Assembly (NCBI GenBank): GCA_023954595.1
Contig: JAGSHJ010000174.1
Span: 1-6,474 of the forward strand
Length of the DNA stretch: 6,474 nucleotides
Direction of reading: 5' to 3'
Origin: Bacteriovoracaceae bacterium
GTDB lineage: Bacteria > Bdellovibrionota > Bacteriovoracia > Bacteriovoracales > Bacteriovoracaceae
Positions 1 through 5,938 of the stretch are shown in pieces (the stretch's first letter is position 1; every line of letters starts with the position of its first letter). The translations under genes and the position numbers were made by a program. The notes under the pieces were generated by a model that saw nothing but the letters and a program-made list of their open reading frames with translations, had not been told where the DNA came from and did not search any database.

Positions 1-100
1 CACGCCAGTAAATATGGGTAACCCACACTTCAACGCTGGAAATACAGCAGGCCTTGACCTTCTTATTGTTTATTGGATTATAGAAGCACTACAGATTTAA
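1..100 (+). CDS. C-terminal end of an unidentified protein (partial, 5' end outside window)
   Basis: Reading from base 2, the plus strand is open for 32 codons and stops at TAA 98-100; the other two plus frames stop at once. The residues seen begin TPVNMGNPHFNAGNTAG, then a strongly hydrophobic tail (LDLLIVYWIIEAL) and a final QI. Codon choice (cca, ggt, gga, ctt, gca) looks like that of the neighbouring genes. A hairpin terminator starts nine bases after the stop, as expected for a real gene end. I do not recognise the family. The hydrophobic end could be a membrane-associated or packed helix, but 32 residues are too few to decide. The gene converges on fusA. Whether it is a gene at all rests on the short open frame and the terminator. 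Confidence 0.5.
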   Translation, partial: TPVNMGNPHFNAGNTAGLDLLIVYWIIEALQI

Positions 101-109
101 GATAAAAAA

Positions 110-135
110 AAAGGGGCCCTATTAAAGGCCCCTTT
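110..135. terminator. Bidirectional rho-independent terminator between convergent genes
   Basis: A 9-bp perfect stem, AAAGGGGCC (110-118) and GGCCCCTTT (127-135), encloses an 8-base loop. Read on the minus strand, the stem is followed by an uninterrupted run of T (complement of the A-run 104-112), which makes an excellent terminator for fusA, whose stop is at 160-162. Read on the plus strand, it is followed by CTTATAT, a weaker but usable U-rich tail, placed nine bases after the stop of the partial plus-strand gene. Confidence 0.9.
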
Positions 136-159
136 CTTATATAAGAAATGTCTCTAGAC

Positions 160-2322
160 TTATTCTTCTTTCGCAAGTTTCTCTTGTCTTGCTTTGATAA
201 CTTCCGCTTGGATGTTTGATGGACACTCTTTGTATTCAGCAAATTCCATAGTGTAAGTCGCTTTACCAGCAGTACCAGATCTAAGATCAGTAGAGTAACC
301 AAACATTTCAGAAAGAGGAACCTGAGCGTTAACGATTGTCTCGCCGCCATTTCCAGCTTCAGAACCTTGGATTAGACCACGTCTTGAAGAAAGGTCACCA
401 ATTACGAAACCTTGGAAGTCATCTGGAGTTTCAACTTGAACTTGCATAAATGGTTCAAGAAGAACTGCGTCCGCCTTAGAAATACCTTGTCTCATCGCCT
501 GACGAGAAGCAATTCTAAACGCCATATCAGAGGAGTCAACGTCATGGTACTTACCGTCGTTAAGATCAACTTCAACGTCAATAAGTGGGAATGCGGCCAA
601 AGGACCTTTATCCATAATGTCTTCAAAACCTTTTTCACAAGCACCAATAAATTCAGAAGGAATAGATCCACCTTTAATATTGTTGTTGAACTTGAAGTTT
701 TGATCTTCTTTGTCTTTCTTGTCAGCAGTAAGTGGACGAATCGCACCAACAACTTGACCGAACTGACCAGAACCACCAGTTTGCTTCTTGTGAGTATAGT
801 CAAAAGCAGCTTCTGATCTAATTGTTTCTCTGTAGTTAACCTGAGGAGCACCAACTTCTACGTCAGCTTTGTACTCACGCTTAAGACGCTCTACATAGAT
901 CTCAAGGTGAAGCTCACCCATACCTGCAATTCTAGTTTCCCCAGACTCTTCGTCAGTGAAAACATGGAATGTAGGATCTTCTTTTCTAAATCTGTTAAGA
1001 CCTTTAGACATTTTAGCCTGCTGATCTTTATCTTTTGCTTTAATAGAAAGCTCGATAACTGGAATTGGAACGTGCATACCTTCACATGAAACGTTCAACC
1101 ACTCGTCGTCTCCAACAAATGTATCACCAGATGCACAGTCAACACCAACCATTGCGATGATGTCACCAGCACCAGCAACATCGATATTCTCTCTGTCGTT
1201 AGCGTTCATTCTAACCATTCTACCTACACGAACTTTCTTACCAGTTCTTGTATTCCAAACAGTGTCACCTTTAGTTAATTTACCTTGGTATACTCTTGTG
1301 TATGTCAACTGGCCGAATTGCTCGTCAGTAATTTTAAATGCCATACAAACAAGTGCTTTCTCAAAGTCAGGCTCAAGAGTGATTTTCTCTTCGCCTTCTT
1401 TAGTTTCTTTAATACCAGATGGCTTAACACAAGAAACTGGAGAAGGAAGGTATCTAGCAACTGCGTTTAGTAGAGGTTGAACACCTTTGTTCTTAAATGC
1501 AGATCCCATGAAAACAGGAACAAGCTCAAGTGAGTTAACACCCGCTCTAACACATTTGTGGATTTCTTCCTCAGAAGGCTCTTCACCTTCAAGGTATTTT
1601 TCCATGATTTCGTCGTCAAATGCAGATACTTCATCAAGCATCTCTGCTCTTTTCTCTTCCATTTTATCAACAAGATCAGCTGGACATTCTTCGATTCTAA
1701 CGTTTTCACCGTTAGCGCCGTCGAAGTAATAAGCTTGCTTAGTAATAAGGTCTACAACACCTTCAAAGTTCTCTTCTGCACCAATAGGTATTTGCATAAG
1801 AACAGCGTTAAGGTGAAGCTTTTCTTTAAGCTCTGTTGCACCTTTATCAGCACCAGCACCCATACGGTCCATTTTGTTTAGGAATGCTAGTCTTGGAACG
1901 TTATATCTCTTCATCTGTCTGTCTACTGTGATTGATTGTGCCTGAACACCAGAAACAGAACAAAGTACAAGAATCGCACCATCAAGAACTCTTAGAGATC
2001 TCTCAACTTCAACAGTGAAGTCAACGTGACCCGGAGTATCGATAATATTGATTTTGATTGATTTGCCATCACCTTCTGCGAATGTGATGCCTTCTTTGCC
2101 AAATCCATGCCAATGAACTGTAGTAGCCGCTGAAGTGATCGTAATCCCTTTCTCTTTCTCTAGCTCCATGTGGTCCATTTTTGCGCCGTCACCGCCGCCA
2201 CGAACGTCTTCAATCTTGTGAATCATGTCACAGTAGAAGAGAATTCTTTCTGTTAAAGTCGTTTTTCCCGAGTCAATATGGGCGGAAATCCCAATATTTC
2301 TCGTCTTAGGTAGGTTTTTCAT
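160..2322 (-). CDS. fusA: Translation elongation factor G, mitochondrial EF-G1-like (spdEFG1) type
   Basis: This cytoplasmic GTPase drives translocation of tRNA and mRNA on the ribosome. At 720 residues it is complete and slightly longer than E. coli EF-G (704). The G domain is intact: P-loop AHIDSGKTT (14-22), switch [10 protein letters not shown] (59-67), DTPGH (95-99), NKMD (149-152) and GSAFKNKG (273-280). Domain II follows ([12 protein letters not shown], then DCASGDTF), then domains III-V, with GMGELHLEI in domain III and [13 protein letters not shown] near the end. The Ser in HIDSGKTT (usually Ala in bacterial EF-G), the [12 protein letters not shown] and CASGDTF segments and the ending [12 protein letters not shown] closely match mitochondrial EF-G1, as I recall that sequence. 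The ATG is fixed by GGAG five bases upstream. The gene has its own promoter and terminator and no ribosomal-protein neighbours. EF-G identity is certain; the subfamily is a strong inference. Confidence 0.97.
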   Translation of the reverse strand: MKNLPKTRNIGISAHIDSGKTTLTERILFYCDMIHKIEDVRGGGDGAKMDHMELEKEKGITITSAATTVHWHGFGKEGITFAEGDGKSIKINIIDTPGHVDFTVEVERSLRVLDGAILVLCSVSGVQAQSITVDRQMKRYNVPRLAFLNKMDRMGAGADKGATELKEKLHLNAVLMQIPIGAEENFEGVVDLITKQAYYFDGANGENVRIEECPADLVDKMEEKRAEMLDEVSAFDDEIMEKYLEGEEPSEEEIHKCVRAGVNSLELVPVFMGSAFKNKGVQPLLNAVARYLPSPVSCVKPSGIKETKEGEEKITLEPDFEKALVCMAFKITDEQFGQLTYTRVYQGKLTKGDTVWNTRTGKKVRVGRMVRMNANDRENIDVAGAGDIIAMVGVDCASGDTFVGDDEWLNVSCEGMHVPIPVIELSIKAKDKDQQAKMSKGLNRFRKEDPTFHVFTDEESGETRIAGMGELHLEIYVERLKREYKADVEVGAPQVNYRETIRSEAAFDYTHKKQTGGSGQFGQVVGAIRPLTADKKDKEDQNFKFNNNIKGGSIPSEFIGACEKGFEDIMDKGPLAAFPLIDVEVDLNDGKYHDVDSSDMAFRIASRQAMRQGISKADAVLLEPFMQVQVETPDDFQGFVIGDLSSRRGLIQGSEAGNGGETIVNAQVPLSEMFGYSTDLRSGTAGKATYTMEFAEYKECPSNIQAEVIKARQEKLAKEE

Positions 2323-2327
2323 CTTTT

Positions 2328-2331
2328 CTCC
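2328..2331 (-). promoter_or_regulatory. Shine-Dalgarno site of fusA
   Basis: GGAG on the minus strand lies five bases before the ATG of fusA (complement of 2320-2322) and supports that start. Confidence 0.8.
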
Positions 2332-2381
2332 AACGGGTATAAAGTTATTACTTCGCGTTAATTTCTTGCAGATTTATCGGA

Positions 2382-2410
2382 ATCTTAAGAAAAAATCTAA
2401 TAAGAGTCAA
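2382..2410 (-). promoter_or_regulatory. Sigma70-type promoter of fusA
   Basis: On the minus strand a TTGACT -35 box (complement of 2405-2410) is separated by exactly 17 bases from a TAAGAT -10 box (complement of 2382-2387). This predicts a start near 2375 and a leader of about 50 bases before the fusA ATG. The match is 5/6 and 4/6 to the consensus at optimal spacing. It shows the gene can be transcribed on its own, outside a str-type operon. Confidence 0.7.
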
Positions 2411-2440
2411 TGAATTTACAGTCATTAATAGAGCATTATT

Positions 2441-2470
2441 TTAACGTTTTTTATTGTTTTTGACTAAAAT
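2441..2470 (+). promoter_or_regulatory. Candidate promoter of the 2521-3168 gene
   Basis: TTAACG (2441-2446) and TAAAAT (2465-2470) are separated by 18 bases, matching the -35 and -10 consensus at 4/6 and 5/6. A start near 2477 would leave a leader of 44-53 bases. The surrounding DNA is very AT-rich, so chance matches are likely. An alternative -35, TTGACT at 2460-2465, has no good -10 at the right distance. Confidence 0.45.
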
Positions 2471-2520
2471 GCTTTGTTCGCCCGAAATCAACTTGCGCTT
2501 TTAGGCATTTTTCATTAATA

Positions 2521-3168
2521 ATGTTCGCCATGTCATATCGTGATTTATCAAAAGAAGTTCTCTACGAAGGTGTTAAAACCCTAGTAGACACAGAAACAGC
2601 CCATATTCACCTTCCACAGCAGAAGCTCTACACGCTTTTCAGTATTGGATTCCAGTATTTACTGTATAAATCCACCAAGGAAGCTGGTCACTATATAATA
2701 AGAGTTGAGGACAGCTACTTATTAGATAAACTCCAGAAAAAAAGCAAAGATCAGTCTACAAGAAGATTTATGCAAAGTTTGGCGCTACCTAGAAAGCTAA
2801 AGTATGGCGGATCAGTATTCCACTTGGACTTTTTCAATTTTTCTACTTGGGCAAACACCAATGAATTGCCTAAGGACAAGATCAAAGGTGCTCTTGTTGT
2901 TAAAAACGCCACAAAGAAACCTTTTGGTGAATACTTCGCAGATGATGAAGACGAACAACTTAAAGCAATGCTTGATTCTCTTCCAAGTGACTACTACTAC
3001 TCTTCTCTTATGCAGGTTGTACCTAAAACAATTGTTATTGCTTACGACGAGAACTATGAGGGTGTGGAGTCAGTAAGGTTCCCTTTTATTAAAGAGGAAC
3101 CAAAAGAAAAGCTATCCAGAGGCGTAAATATAGCAAGTGACGTTAATCTTGATGATTTGGAAGAGTAG
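2521..3168 (+). CDS. Uncharacterised protein, 215 residues, acidic C-terminus
   Basis: I do not recognise this family. The protein looks soluble: there is no signal peptide and no clear membrane segment. The most hydrophobic stretch is LYTLFSIGFQYLLYKS (36-51), which looks amphipathic. A basic middle (KLQKKSKDQSTRRF, 70-83, and PRKLKYGG, 90-97) is followed by aromatic-rich HLDFFNFSTW (101-110), an acidic patch (ADDEDEQ, 140-146) and the tyrosine cluster DYYYSS (157-162). The end is acidic (DVNLDDLEE). Two starts are possible, ATG 2521 and ATG 2530; neither has a convincing Shine-Dalgarno (AGG at 2503-2505 is too far), so the first is shown provisionally. The gene is divergent from fusA and its end overlaps the minus-strand MetE-like gene by 26 bp. 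Its length, codon use and lack of a better overlapping frame make it a real gene. Confidence 0.85.
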   Translation: MFAMSYRDLSKEVLYEGVKTLVDTETAHIHLPQQKLYTLFSIGFQYLLYKSTKEAGHYIIRVEDSYLLDKLQKKSKDQSTRRFMQSLALPRKLKYGGSVFHLDFFNFSTWANTNELPKDKIKGALVVKNATKKPFGEYFADDEDEQLKAMLDSLPSDYYYSSLMQVVPKTIVIAYDENYEGVESVRFPFIKEEPKEKLSRGVNIASDVNLDDLEE

Positions 3169-3943
3169 CTTCTAAAAGAAGCTTCTTAAGCTGTTCCATC
3201 TCATCAGGTGAGGACAATGCTCCACCACAGCTTGGGGCCACTAATTTCTCAGACTTTACTTCGTAATTAATCGCCTCACCCTTGGAACTTACTGGGATAA
3301 ATACTAAACGCTCCCCTAAACTCTCCTGGATATCTGAAATCTCCGCACCATAAAGTGAAGGATCCAAGGCCACATAATCGACATCTAATAATTCCAAGGC
3401 CTCCAAACTTACACGTGAACAAGCATGTACACCGATTTTTGCATGACTAAATTGTTTGCTAGTTTTTAGCTTAGAAATAAATTCATTCAGCGTGCTGATT
3501 TCAGTTTCACAAAACGCCAGGACAGGTTCATCAAGAAAGAAGATAAACTCTTTATTTGTGCTTAATGAATTAAAATGATTTTGCGTATCTAAAATCTTCT
3601 CCAAATAAATGGATATAATTTTGGACGTATCAGGATGATGATCTAGAGACGAGGCCAAGGTTAATGGGCCACATGCTTGCCACTTGTAACACTCGTTTAA
3701 CCTTTTAAAGAATTCATCTGTCGCACAAAAGCTTAGCCCTTCGTGGCGTTGGCCGATCTTTTCGCGAAGACTTGAACCCTTATAGATATAGCCATCAATA
3801 CACGACAATGCCTGGTCAACCATAAACTCATTCGGTTCAATTTGCGGAAGATTCGGAAGTGTAGGTATATCAAATGAGAAAACGTGCTCTATTGCCTGCT
3901 CAATACTTTTATAAGGCAGACTGCCAATTAAAAAGGATTTCAT
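3143..3943 (-). CDS. Compact MetE/UROD-fold protein (cobalamin-independent methionine synthase C-terminal-like)
   Basis: This 266-residue protein resembles the C-terminal catalytic barrel of MetE, which moves a methyl group to a zinc-bound thiol. Family-like segments appear in order: GSLPYK (7-12) near the N-terminus, ACGPLTLASSL (90-100), FFLDEPVLAF (135-144), GVHACS (171-176), then DVDYVALDP (187-195) and APSCGG (236-241). His173, Cys175 and Cys239 fit the zinc-ligand pattern H-x-C...C. It is much shorter than full MetE (about 750 residues) and shorter than most archaeal core MetE proteins, and it has no N-terminal folate-binding half. The substrate is therefore unknown; methionine synthesis should not be assumed. 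Its ATG overlaps the TGA of the upstream desulfurase (ATGA, 3940-3943) and has no clear Shine-Dalgarno, which suggests translational coupling. The fold assignment is fairly sure, the reaction is not. Confidence 0.82.
   Translation of the reverse strand: MKSFLIGSLPYKSIEQAIEHVFSFDIPTLPNLPQIEPNEFMVDQALSCIDGYIYKGSSLREKIGQRHEGLSFCATDEFFKRLNECYKWQACGPLTLASSLDHHPDTSKIISIYLEKILDTQNHFNSLSTNKEFIFFLDEPVLAFCETEISTLNEFISKLKTSKQFSHAKIGVHACSRVSLEALELLDVDYVALDPSLYGAEISDIQESLGERLVFIPVSSKGEAINYEVKSEKLVAPSCGGALSSPDEMEQLKKLLLEATLPNHQD
3167..3183 (+). terminator. Weak hairpin at the end of the 2521-3168 gene
   Basis: AGCTTCT (3167-3173), loop AAA, AGAAGCT (3177-3183) forms a 7-bp stem right at the TAG stop, followed only by TCTTAAG. 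It might help end the plus-strand transcript, but the U tail is poor and the site lies in the coding end of the convergent minus-strand gene. Confidence 0.25.
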
Positions 3944-5073
3944 AATCGATTTAGGACAATCTCAAAACGAGTGAGGATTTCATTTTCTTGAGTGAGACTA
4001 TCAAAGCCTAGCGAAAGTCTAAGGCCGTTCTTTGCGTATTCGGAAAGCCCCATTAATTCGAGTGTTCTTGAAGGCTCTACAGAACCAGCGGAACAAGCCG
4101 ACCCAGAACTTAGGTCAATGCCAGCAAGATCGAACTGAATCAAAGAGATGTCTGCCTTTTTGTTTTTGAGAATAAAATTTAAAGTATTAACGGAGCGTCC
4201 ATGGACTGATTTATTTCCAACAATAATTGTGTCATCTCTTTTAGAGACCATGGCCTCTAATTTATCCCTTAGAGCTTCAATCCTTGTTAGATCAACTTTC
4301 TCAATATCTTCCAGAGCAAGTTTAACTGAAAGAGCACCTAGAGGATTCTCAGTACCACCACGAAGACCAGATTGCTGAGCTCCGCCTTCTAGAATTGGAG
4401 TGTAGGGGTAGTCTACTTTTACAAAGCTAAATCCAACCCCTTTAAGAGCACCAAATTTGTGTGCGGAATAAGTGTAACAATCCAACTCGCTCACAAGTGA
4501 ATTCCATCGAGGAATCTTTCCAGGAGTCTGAGTGGCATCGACATGTACAAAAGCACCAGTCTGACGTTTAAGCTCTAAAGCGTCTTCTAGACTCCACTTA
4601 ACACCAGTCTCATTGTGAAGATATAAAAAATTAACGAATACTCTACCTTCGTTCTTACTCTTCCACTCATTGATCTGGTTAATACTATCGCTTAACTTAA
4701 AATTACCATCGTGCTCTATTGCTAAAGCTTGAGTATGAACACCTCTGCGTGCAAGAGCACGAGCAGTCGCAAGTGTGGCGGGGTGATCACTTTCGCAGTA
4801 GAACATCGCATCTTTATTAGTTGAGGATTCAAAAAACGTACGGATCCCCTCTGTTGCACCAGAGTGAAATATTAATCTATAGACGGACTCTTCTAGGCCA
4901 AAACAGGACCTAAGATAGCTTTCTACTTCATTGATAATTTTTCTTGAGGACTTTCCAGACGCATGAATCGATGCCGGATTGGCAAAAGGAAAATCCCCTT
5001 TTTCCAAGAAACTCTTAAAGCTCAAGGATAAAGGGGATGTAGCGTTATAATCCAGATATAATCTAGTTTTCAA
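3940..5073 (-). CDS. Cysteine desulfurase, NifS/IscS class (PLP-dependent aminotransferase class V)
   Basis: This enzyme takes sulfur from L-cysteine as an enzyme-bound persulfide, giving alanine; the sulfur feeds Fe-S clusters or thiolated tRNA. At 377 residues it is near family length. Landmarks in order: YLDYNATSPL (6-15), His97 in ESDHPATLATA, HNETGV (153-158), VDATQTPGK (178-186), YSAHK with the PLP lysine at 206, the glycine-rich GGAQQSGLRGGTENPLG (230-246), and SSGSACSAGS (322-331) with catalytic Cys327. The SSGSAC loop is of the group I (NifS/IscS) type, not the SufS RTGHHC type. The start is TTG (complement of 5071-5073), two bases after the TAG of the upstream regulator. No ATG or GTG lies between it and the preceding in-frame stop, and the only purine-rich site, GGAGAG (5088-5093), is 14 bases away, so reinitiation is likely. 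No iscU follows; iscS or nifS would be over-specific. Confidence 0.95.
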   Translation of the reverse strand: MKTRLYLDYNATSPLSLSFKSFLEKGDFPFANPASIHASGKSSRKIINEVESYLRSCFGLEESVYRLIFHSGATEGIRTFFESSTNKDAMFYCESDHPATLATARALARRGVHTQALAIEHDGNFKLSDSINQINEWKSKNEGRVFVNFLYLHNETGVKWSLEDALELKRQTGAFVHVDATQTPGKIPRWNSLVSELDCYTYSAHKFGALKGVGFSFVKVDYPYTPILEGGAQQSGLRGGTENPLGALSVKLALEDIEKVDLTRIEALRDKLEAMVSKRDDTIIVGNKSVHGRSVNTLNFILKNKKADISLIQFDLAGIDLSSGSACSAGSVEPSRTLELMGLSEYAKNGLRLSLGFDSLTQENEILTRFEIVLNRL

Positions 5074-5075
5074 AA

Positions 5076-5645
5076 CTACTGATTGATCTCTCCAAGATTT
5101 GGTCTGATCACAGAGTCAGAATTCATAGAAGAAGCTGAGTGAGTTTCACCTGCATCTCTATTCTCAGTGCCTTGAGCACCCATTCCAGACTCTCTAGACT
5201 TTCTTTGTAGATCGCCCAAAGTAGTTGTGCTCAAGTATTCTTGCATTAAGATACCCAAGTTTTGGAAAAAGTTACGAGTAAGGTTGAACTCAGTAGTATC
5301 AACTTTTTGAGCGGCCTGGCCTTCAGTAGTAGCCTTAACTTCAACACCAGAGCTTGGATTCCCTAGGATATCTTTAGCTGGGTTGATATTTTCGCCAACG
5401 CACTCAAGTACGTCTTTAATAGTGATTTCGTCCATAGATCTTGCCAGAACGTATCCGCCGCCTGGGCCTCTTACAGACTTAACAACTCTACCAGTTCTTA
5501 GCTTTCTGAAAAGCTGCTCTAGGTAGTGAAGTGAAATTTGTTGTCTTGTAGAGATTTCTTGCAATCTAACTGGATTGCCGCTTGAGTGAAAAGTTAGGTC
5601 GAGCATTGCTCTAACGGCGTAACGGCCTTTTGATGTAAGTCTCAT
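5076..5645 (-). CDS. Rrf2-family transcriptional regulator (IscR-like N-terminus, no Fe-S cysteines)
   Basis: This DNA-binding regulator of 189 residues has a winged helix. It starts MRLTSKGRYAV, identical to the E. coli IscR N-terminus, then ISLHYLEQLFRKLR (recognition helix, about 37-50) and SVRGPGGGY (57-65, wing), and later STTTLGDLQ (139-147, dimer helix end). IscR holds a [2Fe-2S] cluster with three cysteines (92, 98, 104) and His107. Here the only cysteine is Cys82, outside that loop, and the loop reads ENINPAKDILGNPSSG with about 16 extra residues. The pattern is closer to CymR, a cluster-free Rrf2 protein. A polar tail (about 149-189) is unusual. The ATG at 5643-5645 is chosen because GGAGG (5652-5656) is six bases upstream; the ATG at 5649-5651 abuts it directly. 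It probably controls its own operon. Family is certain; signal is unknown. Confidence 0.94.
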   Translation of the reverse strand: MRLTSKGRYAVRAMLDLTFHSSGNPVRLQEISTRQQISLHYLEQLFRKLRTGRVVKSVRGPGGGYVLARSMDEITIKDVLECVGENINPAKDILGNPSSGVEVKATTEGQAAQKVDTTEFNLTRNFFQNLGILMQEYLSTTTLGDLQRKSRESGMGAQGTENRDAGETHSASSMNSDSVIRPNLGEINQ

Positions 5646-5651
5646 TGTCAT

Positions 5652-5656
5652 CCTCC
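5652..5656 (-). promoter_or_regulatory. Shine-Dalgarno site deciding the Rrf2 gene start
   Basis: GGAGG on the minus strand is six bases from the ATG at 5643-5645 but directly touches the ATG at 5649-5651, so the downstream ATG is the likely start. That ATG also gives the family-typical N-terminus MRLTSKGRYAV. Confidence 0.8.
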
Positions 5657-5727
5657 ATAATCTGATTAAACATTCTTTTTGTTTTAATTTGGGACATCTT
5701 CTTCCTTAGAGTCCCTAGTAGTATTCG

Positions 5728-5747
5728 ACCGAAATTTTCTATCCGGT
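5728..5747. promoter_or_regulatory. Possible operator: ACCG-N12-CGGT dyad downstream of the promoter
   Basis: A 20-bp dyad with arms ACCG (5728-5731) and CGGT (5744-5747), with partial symmetry further in (6 of 10 half-site positions match), lies about 10-30 bases downstream of the predicted transcription start of the Rrf2 operon. Position and size suit a dimeric repressor, but the arms are short and no binding protein is shown. Confidence 0.25.
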
Positions 5748-5763
5748 AAATATCTCAATAAAA

Positions 5764-5793
5764 ATTATCACTCTTTTTAGATGTTGACGTCAA
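5764..5793 (-). promoter_or_regulatory. Sigma70-type promoter of the Rrf2-desulfurase-MetE-like operon
   Basis: On the minus strand TTGACG (complement of 5788-5793) and GATAAT (complement of 5764-5769) are 18 bases apart; each box matches the consensus at 5 of 6 positions. The start would fall near 5757, giving a leader of about 110 bases. No other strong promoter is visible before the three packed genes that end at 3143. Confidence 0.7.
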
Positions 5794-5794
5794 C
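5783..5794. promoter_or_regulatory. Perfect 12-bp palindrome GTTGACGTCAAC over the -35 box
   Basis: The palindrome is perfect over 12 bases and contains the whole -35 box of the operon promoter. A dimeric regulator bound here would block RNA polymerase. The Rrf2 protein encoded just downstream is the natural candidate for autoregulation. The site does not match the E. coli IscR type 1 consensus as I recall it. Confidence 0.45.
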
Positions 5795-5938
5795 TGTTAA
5801 TTACTAAAGAAATATTAAAAAGAACTTACATTTAGAAACCATCATAAACACCTGAAATCAAAGACTTGATCCGCAGCAGCATGTATGATTTTTTTTGTGC
5901 GCCGGGAAGTAATTTCCGACAAGGCCACTCTGGTGAAT

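Noticed and set aside
412..816. Long plus-strand open frame of 134 codons inside fusA
   Set aside because: It is antisense to a certain EF-G gene, has no family-like sequence and no start signals; it comes from the codon bias of fusA. The other open frames within fusA were rejected for the same reason.
4148..4378. Plus-strand open frame opposite the cysteine desulfurase
   Set aside because: It is antisense to a well-supported enzyme gene, with no homology-like features or ribosome binding site.
5076..5645. Naming the regulator iscR and the operon isc
   Set aside because: The cluster-ligand cysteines are absent and no iscU, hscA, hscB or fdx follows, so the names would imply functions the sequence does not support.
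5857..5870. Small hairpin ATCAA-AGAC-TTGAT downstream of tsaE
   Set aside because: Only five A/T-rich base pairs with a short TTTC after it on the minus strand; too weak to call a terminator.
5903..5918. Hairpin CGGGAA-GTAA-TTTCCG next to a run of eight T (5889-5896), as a possible tsaE terminator
   Set aside because: Read on the minus strand, the run after the stem is A, not T, and on the plus strand the T-run comes before the stem. It does not have terminator geometry for either strand.
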